Assembly (NCBI RefSeq): GCF_030864355.1
Contig: NC_083393.1
Span: 558,001-622,000, forward strand
Source of the DNA: Cutaneotrichosporon cavernicola
Taxonomy: Eukaryota; Basidiomycota; Tremellomycetes; Trichosporonales; Trichosporonaceae
Direction of reading: 5' to 3'
DNA length: 64,000 nt
Below the pieces are notes generated by a model that saw nothing but the letters and a program-made list of their open reading frames with translations, searched no databases and had not been told where the DNA came from. Shown in pieces: positions 10,125 to 20,540 of this stretch (the first letter of the stretch is position 1; each line of letters opens with the position of its first letter). The position numbers and the translations under genes are program-made.

Positions 10125-11658
10125 CGTGGAAGTGGAATGTTTGGCTACAGCGTGATCCGCGCGGTTGTTACCAGAGTGCGACTCATTCACAGGGGGAGCT
10201 GTGCCAGTCCTTGGGAAAGATCTTGAGCGTCAGTGTCGACTTGAGGGTCAGGACTTTGGACGGGAGCCAAGGTAGGTCGCAGGCAACGCCTTGGCAAGCC
10301 CCGCCGGTACATACAACGCCTTGGCAAGCCCCGCTGGTGTATTAACCCCAGCCGTCTCCGCAACGACACCGACGGCTTCCTCACCCCCGCCCACCCACAT
10401 CCACTTACCCGTCAGATACGCCTAATCGTGTTCTTGTCCTTGTCGGCCTTTGACACAGCGATGGAGCATCAGTTTGGGGCTACCATTCCCGCGGTCAGCC
10501 TTAAGTGGTGCCAGAATGCTGGGGATCTCGCCCATCTGGGCACCTCGGAAGCGTTTACACCTCTGGCAGTGCGGGCACATCTGGGTTCCCATGCTCCAAC
10601 TCTTGCCGTAGGCACCAACTGGTCACGAGATGTAACTCGTCAGTGGAGCTCGATAAGAGCTGCAACCGAGGACCCCACCTGAGGGCGATCGTGCCTGCTC
10701 AACTGTCAGATGTTTCGTACTCTTGCGTTGAGGTTGTGCAGCCTTGTAGAAACTGGTAAGCATGTGGATGGTGCAGAGAACAGTGCTGTAGTCGCCTCCC
10801 CCACTTGGTCATAGATGACCGCGGGTGAAATGAGTGAGATGAGATGAGACTTGCTCTGTGCACGTCCGTGTAAGAATCCACGCAGGATGGAAAAACTTGA
10901 CCTAGAATCGAACCCACGACTCTCATTTGCTCTGACTGTTGTTCAGACATCGAGTCGAATGCTTCTGCGACCCAAATAGAAGCGGAAAACACTTGCAAAA
11001 ACTCGCGATGAGCTCGCTTTGGCTCGCATTCAACCCCAGTATAGCCCAGTGTAGCCCAGTCTGGACGGCTATAGGGTCGATAGCGAGGTTTGGAAGGAAT
11101 GTTTCCTGTAGATCTGTGCACGCACGTTGTTGGCCGTGCCCGCGTGCCCTCACAGCGGGATTTTACGCAGAGCACAGTTAACCTCAGACCAACCACACCA
11201 TACACAACATAATCGAGTACTGAGCGTCCTGAAGATGCTCCATCTGGCTCAACCTTGGGATACTAAGACAGCTTAAGAAAGGTTGTTGTTTCTAATCTTG
11301 GGATTGAAAAAGGAAAAGAAAAAAGTGCCTGACGGCCTAAACGTCACCTCTATCCGGTGTCGATTGTCAATTGTCAACTGTCAAGCCTTCAAACTCGAAG
11401 CTCCATCTCTTATCATCCATCCACCGCCATCCACATCTTGTTCTTCTTCTCCGTCCATCGACTTGGATCCTTCAAGTACCATATCCATAACCCCATAAAC
11501 CGCGTCAAAGCAGCGTAGTCGATCGCTGTCGCTACTTTGCTCCGCCGCCGGCCCTTGCCACCCGTCTCCACCGGATTCTAGTTCTTCCGTCTCATCCACC
11601 CACCACCCTCGCACAGGGTCCTACTCACCTTCCCTCACCTATCAATCCACGATCCACC
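10125..11658. other. Divergent intergenic region between copy A and the CorA gene
   Basis: About 1.5 kb contains the 30-bp direct repeat at 10284-10343 and a tRNA-like, B-box-bearing stretch on the minus strand near 10890-10975 (see findings). No convincing coding frame was seen. The last 150 bp before the CorA start are pyrimidine-rich, as in other promoters of this window. Confidence 0.5.
10284..10343. repeat. Direct repeat, 2 x 30 bp
   Basis: Two adjacent copies begin CAACGCCTTGGCAAGCCCCG at 10284 and 10314 and differ at a few positions near the end of the unit. Confidence 0.85.
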
Positions 11659-14155
11659 ATGTCGCCTCCGCCGTCGTCTCCTAGACAGATCCAGACCGAC
11701 CCGAGCCTCCCAGCGGCCTCACACCACCGCACGATGTCGTCGAGCGGGCACGGCGGACCCCCCTCCTCCCCGCAAGCGCTCCGTCCACCGGTGCACCGCG
11801 GGAGCGTGGCCGCGACGAGCATTGGCACGTCGTACCGCGACGACCCGGGTGTACAGCGGCAGATGCAGCAGGACATCGATTCCGCAATGAGCATGTGTGA
11901 GTTCTTCCCTCCACCCCTGGGCGCGTCTGTTGCATGCCAGATATAGACACCAGCTAATGCCTACACAGCGCGCGCCCGCTCCAGCTCTGTCGTGGAGCGT
12001 TCCCCCATGGTGCGCGGCACTCGAGGAGGTACTTATTCGTCGTCACCCATCGAGGAGGCGCCGTTTGGGATGCTGAGCGATGCCGAAGAGCGCGAGATGG
12101 AGCGCGCACAGTACCGGCGCGACCACGACAGCGACGATGAGGAACACCGCCAGTACCGGCACGACGAGCACCACTCGGACGCCGAAAGCTCCCACACATA
12201 CAGCAGCCGCCGGTGGAGGAGGAGGTCGGACGCGGGCCGCCAGGGCAGCGAAGGACTGCGGCGCGTGGGCTCGTACTCGACGGCAGACGGGATCCGCAGC
12301 GTTTTCGACTTTGCTGCCATGGACGAGTTTGCTGCTACGGAGCGCGAGGCGCTCGACGATATTGAGGGCTCGGTAACGGGTGTGGCCGTCGAGGACATGG
12401 GCACGCCGCCGTTGGGCATTGATGCCGAGATGCGGCGGCGGAGCGATGTCTTTACGCGCTTAGAATCCCCTGCTCGCCAGCAGTCAGGCGACCTGAGTGG
12501 CAGCGGGAGCAGCACGCGGCAAGACGATGGCAACGGCAAGGGCACGTTTGACGACGACATCATGTCGTTACCAAAGGACGAGGAAGAGTCGCCACAGCCG
12601 CGTTTCGGGCGGCGCGCTCGCAAGCATAACAAGCAGTCGCACCCGGCGCGGCGGCAGGCAAAGCTCGCACTGTTTGAGAGCTTTGGTGGAGGCGATAGCG
12701 AAGAGCTGCAGGGCGGCGCGCTCAAGGCCCCAAGGCCGAGCGCGAGACCACACGCTCCACCTCAACCTGCCGAACCAGCGCCAGCCAAGTTCACGCCGTA
12801 CTCGGACAGCCCTGGTCACGGGCGGCCGTACCGGTTCTCGTTCTACTCGAACGCTCTTCCGGTGACAATCCACGCCCGCAGCCTCGCCGAGCTGCCGGCC
12901 GAGGGCCAAACGTTTGAGGACCTGTTCAAGGGCAGAAACAGTCCTGACGAAGTGCCGCAAAACACAGCCGAGGCCCCGTTCAGCAGCGGGCGGAACACAC
13001 CCAAGGATCCCAGCGGACTCTCGCTCACAGCTCCCATTGCGCAACACTGGCAGCAAGCGGCAATCACCAAGAGCATGGCGATCGCTGGTGCACCGACGCC
13101 GCCGCCTCCCCACCCCGACGATGACCCCGACACGACCACGTGGTGGCTGGATGTGCTGTCTCCGACTGACGAGGAGATGCGCGTGCTCTCGCGCGTCTTT
13201 GGGATCCACCCGCTCACGACGGAAGACATCTTACTCGAGGAGACGCGCGAGAAGATTGAGCTCTTCCGCAACTACTACCTCGTGTGTTTCCGCTCGTTCG
13301 ACCAGGACCCGTACAGCCAGACGTACCTTGAGCCGCTCAACATGTACATCATCGTGTTCCGCGAGGGCACGTTGTCGGTGAGTCGCACCTGCTCACAAGT
13401 AGGACCTAACTCCAGTTCCACTTCCGCGCCACGCAGCACCCGCAGAACGTGCGCCGCCGCATCAAGCACCTCAAGGACTACATCTCGGTGACCTCGGACT
13501 GGATTTCGTATGCGCTCATCGACGACATTACCGACGCGTTCGGGCCGCTCATCCAGAGCATCGAGTACGAGGTTGACAGCATTGACGAGCTAGTCCTAAT
13601 CCTCAAGGACTCTGAGCAGACGGACATGCTCCGACGCATCGGCACGTGCCGGAAGAAGGTCATGGGTCTGCTTCGTCTAATGGGCAGCAAGGCGGATGTC
13701 GTCAAAGGTCTCGCGAAGCGTTGTAACGAGAACTGGCTGGTGGCACCAAAGTCGGACATTGTGAGTGTCTGCTGGCTATTTGGTTATCAACTAACATGCA
13801 GGGCCTCTACCTCTCCGACATCCAGGACCACTTGATCACGATGACGTCCAACTTGAACCACTACGAGAAGATTCTTTCGCGCTCGCACTCCAACTACCTC
13901 GCGCAGATCAGCATTGAGATGACCGACGCCAACAACCAGATCAACGACGTGCTCTCCAAGCTCACGGCGCTCGGTACGGTGCTCATCCCCATGAACTTGG
14001 TCACGGGTCTGTGGGGCATGAACGTGCTTGTGCCGGGACAGGCAAAGGACGACGGGACCGACACTCTGCACTGGTTCTTCAGCATCCTCGGTGGCCTCGC
14101 GGCGTTTGCGGTAGTCGGCGCGTGGGCGACGTACAAGTGCTTTGTGCGCGTGTAG
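11659..14155 (+). CDS. CorA-family Mg2+ transporter (Alr1/Mnr2 type)
   Basis: Four exons (11659-11896, 11969-13377, 13416-13760, 13802-14155) give 781 aa. The first ~430 residues are a charged, Ser/Pro-rich cytoplasmic extension as in fungal Alr1/Mnr2. The CorA domain follows: WWLDVLSPTDEEMRVLSRVF, HPLTTEDILLEETREKIELF, then across an intron GTLS-FHFR, and a long helical stalk (LYLSDIQDHLITM, NDVLSKLTALGTVLIPMNL). The pore helix ends LVTGLWGMNVLVPG with the signature GMN, and a second membrane helix (FFSILGGLAAFAVVGAWATY) closes the protein. CorA proteins are pentameric Mg2+ channels with both ends cytosolic. Whether this one is plasma-membrane (Alr1) or vacuolar (Mnr2) cannot be told from sequence. 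Introns are 72, 38 and 41 nt. Confidence 0.93.
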
Positions 14156-14604
14156 GCGGTCGCAGCTCTGGAACCTTGGGGGACGGGCATGTCGCAGACA
14201 GAGTCTGGTGTCTCACTGGTGCTGCTTGTGTCTGCATACCCTGCATATGCATCCGGACGTCGAATGACATCACAGGGCCACACGCAGCCAAGCGTTGAGC
14301 GAGGCCCAACCTCCGATACGGAGATTCAGCGGGGCCCAGGTAGTACGAGGGGCTCATAGGATGCGCCAAAGAGCTGGGCGCAGGCCTCGGCGTCTTGCTA
14401 GTCGTAGATTACAGATTGCAAATGTTGTGAGCTCTGCCTCTGGTGCCTCAAGGGCACGTGGGCGGGGGGACTATGCGCGCATGGTGGAATCGACTCCACA
14501 CACCACCCTCGGCGACTAATTGAGTCGTATTGGTGTCTTACTTATCCGCCTACCTACGTCTCCCTCGTCTCGCTCGTTTCTCTCATCCTCGATACACTCG
14601 CACC
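14156..14604. other. Intergenic; promoter of the O-methyltransferase
   Basis: Tandem genes on the same strand are separated by 449 bp. The last 70 bp are CT-rich (TACGTCTCCCTCGTCTCGC), a typical 5'-leader composition here. No other feature is seen. Confidence 0.5.
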
Positions 14605-15345
14605 ATGGCGTCAACCGCAATCTCCCAGCCCGGCACCAACGACGAGCACCACCCCAACCCCGTCCGCGCGTCTCCCCAAGTACACGCCCTTCTGCAACGT
14701 CTACACGACCTGTCATCGACTCAGGAATCGCGCCTCGACCTACTCAGCATCCCCGCCTCGTCGTTCCACGCGACCGTATCGGACCAATTCGTCGCCCTCG
14801 AACAGGACAAGTGCCAGTTCGTCTACGCGCTCATCTGCATGAGTGGCGCGACGACAATTGTGGAGGCTGGCACGAGCTACGGTGTCAGCACGATATACCT
14901 TGCCCTGGCGGCGAGGCTCAATGCGGGGGGCCAAGGAAGAGGAAAAGCACGGGTGATCGGCACAGAGCATGAACTGGCCAAAGCGCAACAGGCGAAGACG
15001 TATTGGAAAGAGGCGGGGGTAGACGACGTGATCGAGTTGAGAGTGGGCGATCTACGCGAGACGTTGAAGATTGAGATGGGCGTAGTGGATTTCCTGCTGC
15101 TTGATAGTGAGTCGAAACCCACACTCGCATGCACGCTGACCAAAGTCTGGGCGGACATGGCTCTGCCCGCACTCAAGCTCGTACAGCCCCACTTGCGGCC
15201 CGGCGCCACCATCGTGTGCGACAACATTATCGCCTCGGCGGCCCGGTATGCCGACCTGCTGGCCTACGTCCGCGCCGACCCCGCGTTCCAGCGCATCACC
15301 GTGCCGTACCACAAGGGTCTGGGCGTGTTCATCTACAGCCCCTGA
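14605..15345 (+). CDS. SAM-dependent O-methyltransferase, family 3 (CCoAOMT-like)
   Basis: The ATG at 14605 sits in a CACC context. Exons 14605-15106 and 15146-15345 give 233 aa. The SAM motif I is TIVEAGTSYGVSTIYLALA; later come FLLLD-IWADMALPALKLV, where the post-splice D-IW matches the family acidic motif, and CDNIIASAARYADLLAYV. The family methylates catechol-type or other small hydroxyl substrates using divalent metal; the substrate here is unknown. The 39-nt intron is a multiple of three and has no in-frame stop, so an unspliced transcript would still encode a protein with 13 extra residues beside the metal-binding motif. Splicing restores the conserved DIW, so the spliced form is preferred. 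Confidence 0.85.
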   Translation: MASTAISQPGTNDEHHPNPVRASPQVHALLQRLHDLSSTQESRLDLLSIPASSFHATVSDQFVALEQDKCQFVYALICMSGATTIVEAGTSYGVSTIYLALAARLNAGGQGRGKARVIGTEHELAKAQQAKTYWKEAGVDDVIELRVGDLRETLKIEMGVVDFLLLDSESKPTLACTLTKVWADMALPALKLVQPHLRPGATIVCDNIIASAARYADLLAYVRADPAFQRITVPYHKGLGVFIYSP

Positions 15346-15390
15346 TGAATTCAAAGATATACTTGTACTGATCTATCCACATCTATTCTT

Positions 15391-16987
15391 CTAATTCATC
15401 CCGTTACGCAGGTTCTCGTACATGCTCCCCGGGTAGTGGAGCTCGTTCTCGCGCCACTCGAGCTGGCCAAGCACTTCGCGCGCGGTCCGCACGAGAGCTT
15501 GGCCCGTCGCCTCGTCCTTGTCCGCGTCGAGCTCCCACCACATTGCGCCGCCCAGATTCATCTGGTTGATATAGGTTGCCTTTTGGTGCGTAATGGCCTG
15601 GGTGTCGTACGAAACGAGCTGGCCAGTGTTCCGGTCAAAGCAGTACGACGCACCCAGCCGGTGGTCGTTGACAACCTCTGCTCCGGGGCGCGGCAGGTCC
15701 TTGTAGTCCCACATGCCGTTTTCCCACGATCCCTCACCGACACCATTGTATGGCTGGCCGGGGCCGCTGGTGCCCATGAACGCGCGACCGTACAGCGGCA
15801 TCCCGATCACTAGCTTGTGAGGTGCGACACCGGCGGAAAGGTACTTTCGTACAGCGCCGTCGACGCTGTTGCCGTTCGGGTTGTCGGTGTATAGCGCCGC
15901 TTGGTGGCCTGAAACCGAGTCCCACGAGCCGGCGAACTGGTGTGAGCCTGCGTGTGAAACATGACATGACCAAGCAAAGCACAGCTGGTACACGATAGTA
16001 TGCAGCTGTGCAGATGTCGCCAAGCTGCTGCTGCGCCCGCTGCGATCCCCACACAGCATTGCCACCACTCACGTCATAGGCCATGAGATTCCAGAAGTCG
16101 AGCACACGGTCCATCTCCTGGATGCGCAGGACGCTGACCTGCTCGTTGCCGCAGGGCGCGGCGACAGTCAGCTGGTACTGTCCCGGAGGCTTGCCCTTGG
16201 ACTGAGCGAGCTGCTCGAGGGCAGCGCGCAGCTCGTGCAGGAGCGCAACGTACCCCTGCGCGTCCGCGGCTGTCTTGGGGTACTCGTAGTCGATGTCGAG
16301 GCTGGTATCAGTGGCAAGCTCGGAAGTGTGGTCTCGGGCGACCTTCTGGCCACACTCACCCATCAAGGCCCACATCCTCGACGAGCTTGACGCCCGACTG
16401 CACAAATGTCTGGCGCCACTTTGGGTCGCCGATCTTGGCAAAGTTGGGCGAGTACGACCAACCGCCAATGCTAAGAAGGACCTTGAGGTTGCGGTTCTGC
16501 TTCTTCTGGAGATAGATTGCCTTGAGGCAGCCGTAGAGGTTGGTGCCCTTGTCGTTCCAGCTGTCGCCCTCGTAGTGGATCTGGGGTCAGCACCATCCCA
16601 ATCCCACGCACCTCGACGTCGGCCCACTTGTCCGAGAGGATCACCTCGCCCGTGTCCTTGTTGATGTTGCCGAACGCATAGTTGATATGCGTGAGGTGCT
16701 GGTGGGGGATTTTCTGGGGCGGAAACTTGCGCCCGTAGATGCCCCTGGGGTTAGGTTGTTAGGTTGGCAGGTGGTCAGCTCACCAGTTGACCTGTTGTCA
16801 GCTATAGACGAGAGGGAGGGCTCACAAAGTACCCGACGTGCTTCTTGCCCTGCATGTCTAAGCGGTCGAGGTCGAGGTGGTGGTGTGGGTGTTGTGGAAA
16901 GATCCAGTTACGAGCGAGGAGGAGGATTGCTAGTAGTGCAAGTAGTGATGCGATGGAGTTGATGCGAAGAGGAAGAGGAAGAGGCAT
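15391..16987 (-). CDS. Membrane-anchored GH18 chitinase with an 8-nt microexon
   Basis: Six exons (16987-16826, 16791-16784, 16744-16612, 16580-16360, 16301-16073, 15936-15391) give 432 aa. An N-terminal signal anchor ([20 protein letters not shown]) precedes the TIM barrel. The barrel shows [46 protein letters not shown], the catalytic [10 protein letters not shown] (last E is the proton donor), [15 protein letters not shown] and [16 protein letters not shown] is supplied by the microexon GTCAACTG, flanked by 34- and 39-nt introns; omitting it breaks both frame and the conserved NWG. The product should hydrolyse chitin at the cell periphery. No chitin-binding module or GPI signal is visible. 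It is divergent from the DUF1279 gene. Confidence 0.9.
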
Positions 16988-17349
16988 AAGAGGGAGTGAG
17001 AGTGAGAATGAGGCATGAGGCGAGGCGGGAGGCGGGAGACGCGATCCAGTTACGATTACCCGCAGTCGCGTCCGCTTTGACCCTACTGACGTACCTGTAG
17101 CATAGCATCGCTGATCACTCAGTGCGGGGTAATAACATAATACCACGTGGGGCCGGGGACAGGTCAGCGTGCCTGCCGGCTTCAAACCAACCAAGGTCCA
17201 ACTATTTTGACGTTGACCGACGGCCGGCCGACTTTGGATCATAATCGTCATCATCTCCCTCGGCCCGTCGCCACTAAGAACTATTACTGCCACTACAACC
17301 TACACTTTTCTGTTTTCCATCTCATCACCTCCCCCCCACCTCGCTCACA
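16988..17349. promoter_or_regulatory. Divergent promoter region, chitinase / DUF1279 gene
   Basis: 362 bp separate the two start codons. It includes GGAAGAGGAAGAGG-type purine repeats just upstream of the chitinase ATG and a CT-rich leader before 17350. No specific operator was identified. Confidence 0.4.
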
Positions 17350-18117
17350 ATGATCGGGCTCCGCACCGCACGATTGGCAGCGCTGCGCGGCCTCACGCGT
17401 CCCCTCCCGCGCGTGACCCCTGCTCGACCTCCAACGCGCGCATACTCAACCCCCACCCGCCCAATCTTGAGGCAACGGCTCCCCGGTCGTCGGTTCAACA
17501 GCACCCATCCGAACCCGCACACGGCCCATTCGGCCGCCCAAGAACCTCCCAAGACGGCCACTCAGCGATTCAAGGAACTGACCAAGACGTATGGTTCCTA
17601 CGCCATTATCATGTACTTGGCGTTGTCGGCCGTCGATTTTAGCGTTGCGTTTGCGATTGTACACAGCGTAGGGGTCGAGCGGGTCGAACCGTACACACAC
17701 CAACTCGTAAAGTGGTACCGCCGCCTCCGACATGGCGAGGCTGGAGCCGAGGCACTGGAGAAGGCCGACGCGGCTAGGAAGGCCGCCGACGAGGCTGAGG
17801 AAGCGGCCGACGAGACTATTGGGAAGAAGGACGCTTGGTGGTCGAACAAGGCTTTGTGGGCCGAGATCGCACTCGCATACTCTATTCACAAGGTCGGGTT
17901 CTTGCCCATTCGCGCCGGGTTGACTGTCGCGTGGACGCCCAAGGTCGTTAATTGGCTTCGGGCACGGGGATGGATCGGAAAGGTGAGTCTAGAGTCGAAC
18001 TTTTTGAGGTCAAGCTCATCCCAGGCCGGTACCAAGCGCGCAATGAAGCAGGGCCAGGATAAGGTCCGCGGCGCAATGCAGCAGGCCAAGGATGTTGCCA
18101 AGGACGCGAGGCGCTAA
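17350..18117 (+). CDS. Mitochondrial FAM210/DUF1279-domain protein
   Basis: Exons 17350-17982 and 18025-18117 give 241 aa. The Arg/Ser/Pro-rich, acid-poor N-terminus (MIGLRTARLAALRGLTRPLP) looks like a mitochondrial presequence. The DUF1279 core is KTYGSYAIIMYLALSAVDF followed by FAIVHSVGVERVEPYTHQL, an Ala/Glu coiled-coil insert, then EIALAYSIHKVGFLPIRAGL and TVAWTPKVVNWLRARGW. Family members sit in the inner mitochondrial membrane; the molecular role is poorly defined. The 42-nt intron is a multiple of three without stops, so retention would insert 14 residues. The lysine-rich tail (KRAMKQGQDKVRGAMQQAKD) is helical. Confidence 0.85.
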   Translation: MIGLRTARLAALRGLTRPLPRVTPARPPTRAYSTPTRPILRQRLPGRRFNSTHPNPHTAHSAAQEPPKTATQRFKELTKTYGSYAIIMYLALSAVDFSVAFAIVHSVGVERVEPYTHQLVKWYRRLRHGEAGAEALEKADAARKAADEAEEAADETIGKKDAWWSNKALWAEIALAYSIHKVGFLPIRAGLTVAWTPKVVNWLRARGWIGKVSLESNFLRSSSSQAGTKRAMKQGQDKVRGAMQQAKDVAKDARR

Positions 18118-18246
18118 CATAAATCGCCGCAAACTAGACCTAGACGTAGTATACAACTCATGCATGCCGCCGCACTCTGGTGCTGCGATCCCAAATTACT
18201 GGCCTACGATGGATGACGTGCCGGATATCAAGCGATAATAAAATAC

Positions 18247-19306
18247 CTACAGAAAGATACACTCTTTCTTCTTCTTCTTCTTCTCTTTCGAGCCAAGTGT
18301 GAGATTCTTATCGTGCGGGGTAAGGACTGCGCGAATAGCTTCGTCAAACACGCTCTTGAGCCCCTTTTGCGTCTTGCTCGATGCCTCGACGTATCGTACC
18401 GCCCCAATCTCCTTGGCCAGTTGCATGCCGGCCGCAAAGCTGATGGGCGCAAACCGCCGCTCCTTGAGCCGCTGTACGCTCACGGGGTCGTCGCGGAGAT
18501 CGAGCTTGGTCCCGACTAGGATTACCGGTACGCCTGGTGCGTGGTGTCGGACTTCTGGGACCCATTTCTGGTATCAGCGCGACCTGAATGCGACGTACCG
18601 TCTTGACGTTTTCAAAGCTTGGTGGGCTCATGACTGAGAAGCATACCAAGAACACGTCGGTCTGGGGATATGACAACGGGCGCAGGCGGCTGTGTGTCAG
18701 CGACGCAGCGACGCAGCAAAGCAACTCACTCGTAGTCCTCCTGCCCCGCCGTGTCCCATAATCCTAACGAGATTGGTCGCCCGTCGACGAGCACTGATGC
18801 CGAGTAGTTGTCAAAGACCTGGTGTGAGTGGGTGTGTTTGTGAGCCCGGCTCCGGCGTCATGGCCCCCTGGCCAGTTGGCTTGTCCCTCCTTGCCGCCCC
18901 TCCCATCCCGGCGCAACGCACTGTAGGTACATATCTGTTGTCAGCCTCGTCGCGTTGGAACCGCGCAGCGCGCAGGCGCAACTCACTCCCCCGGGAAAGA
19001 ATTGGTCGTGTACGAGATGAGCAGACATGTCTGGGGTCAGTCTGCTCTGTCAAACTAACACAACACAAACCTTGCCCACAGCTCCGTCACCGACGACGAC
19101 ACCTGCATTCAGCTCTCTGTTCTTGTCCAGTCGCGTCAGGCCAGCAAGCAGCATGCCCCAGGGTACCGCCGGGGTATGTGAGGCGTACTTTACTGTACTG
19201 TAGTGTGCTGTACTGTAATGTACGCCTTGCATTCCGCGCGGCGGTCCAAACATAACATGTGCTTTGACGGTCACGCACATTTCAACGACTGGATGTTGTG
19301 GTTCAT
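18247..19306 (-). CDS. RAC1: Rac-type Rho GTPase
   Basis: Seven exons (19306-19279, 19102-19071, 19030-18987, 18934-18922, 18818-18730, 18689-18599, 18567-18247) give 205 aa. They assemble [20 protein letters not shown] (P-loop), [26 protein letters not shown] (switch I/effector loop), [15 protein letters not shown] (switch II), [14 protein letters not shown] (guanine specificity) and [11 protein letters not shown]. The tail is polybasic (KEKKKKKK) with a CIFL CAAX box; Leu at the end predicts geranylgeranylation. Rac controls polarity, actin and NADPH oxidase in fungi. Exon 4 is only 13 nt (EYVPT). Placing the first coding exon at 19279-19306 restores the usual SLKCVVVG start and is preferred over longer upstream frames. 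Confidence 0.92.
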
Positions 19307-20540
19307 CCCGTCCTAGCCGTCCTGATCTCGTTATGTGGAGATGAGGGTGTCGAGGGATGAAGGGGGGGGGGGGGGGGGTACAGGTGTGGGTGTGGGTCCG
19401 AGCGTCGGTGCGAGGGGTGGATGGGATGGCGGGCAGGAGTGGGCGAGCAGGAGAAAGATCAAGCGGCGTGGATGAGCTTGGTTTCCCAAGATGCAAGTTG
19501 TGAGGTGAGTAAATAGAGAGAGAGAGAGGTTGTTGTCATTCATTTGGTTGTTACCAGTCAGTTGTCATAGTGTATTGCCATTCTACCAAGTTGCGGGTTA
19601 CCGCGTCAGTAAGTGTGTCTTTGGACCTCTTTTTCCCCTTTCCGCTCATTCCCTTTCCCTTTCATTCCGTTGATAGAAAGCATATCCCTATTACCATTCA
19701 ATACAAACTGGTTTGAATAAGGAACAGTGGAGGAGTCTTGTTTTGGTCGGCGGATCGGCATATCCGGACTCCCTGCATCATTTTTCCCTGGCGACCACAT
19801 ATTTATGCCCTCCTGAAAAAGGGGTTACGGCTAAACAATAAACAAACCTTTCCTTAGTAAATTAACACCCACAATTGAAGCAAGTCACGTGGGTGTGGAG
19901 GTGTGATCGAGTCTAACATGACCGTCATCCATCTCCACCCACACCTTGATAACTCAACACACGATATCACCTCGCGTCACGTCAAACCACAAACATACTT
20001 TGCCTGGCAACTGGCAAACTGAATGGAATGCTATCTGGCGCTGGCGGCTGGCGGCTGGCGGCACCTGCGTTCGCGTCCGATCCACCCTGACATGCTCATC
20101 TCATCTTGCTCACCTGTACATGTACACCTGTACACCTGTACACGCTCGCTCTGCACAGGCCTCAACAGAAGGGAGTCAATTGGAAAACGAATACCAAGTT
20201 CTCGCGATGAGGGTCCCATACCAGCCATCTAAATGCTGACCTAGGAGGACCGTGCGTTCATGGCCGCACAAACACACTCATACCCCAATCTGGGCGGTGG
20301 GCGTTGGGCGTTCGCACCCGCCAGATCTCGCACCATGGAGACAGACTCGAACATTGAACAAACATTACTCACTCCTTTCTGATCATCTCTCATCTTCCCT
20401 CTCATCTCTCATCTTCCCTCTCATCTCTCATCTTCCCCCTCATCTCTCATCTCTTGACCAGTCGGGATCACATCTCGCATCTCGCATCTCGCATCTCTAG
20501 CCCAAGCCCCAGCTTGATCGTGGTGATCACGCCAGGCACA
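19307..20540. other. Divergent intergenic region, Rac / protease-like gene
   Basis: 1.2 kb contains a G homopolymer of about 17 nt near 19362-19378 and CT-rich arrays at 20382-20498 next to the downstream gene. No convincing gene was seen. Confidence 0.5.
20382..20498. repeat. CT-rich tandem arrays upstream of the protease-like gene
   Basis: About four copies of a 19-bp unit (CTCATCTCTCATCTTCCCT) occupy 20382-20455, followed by a 7-bp CATCTCG array (about four copies) near 20470-20498. They end about 40 bp before the ATG at 20541 and probably lie in the promoter or 5' leader. Confidence 0.85.
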
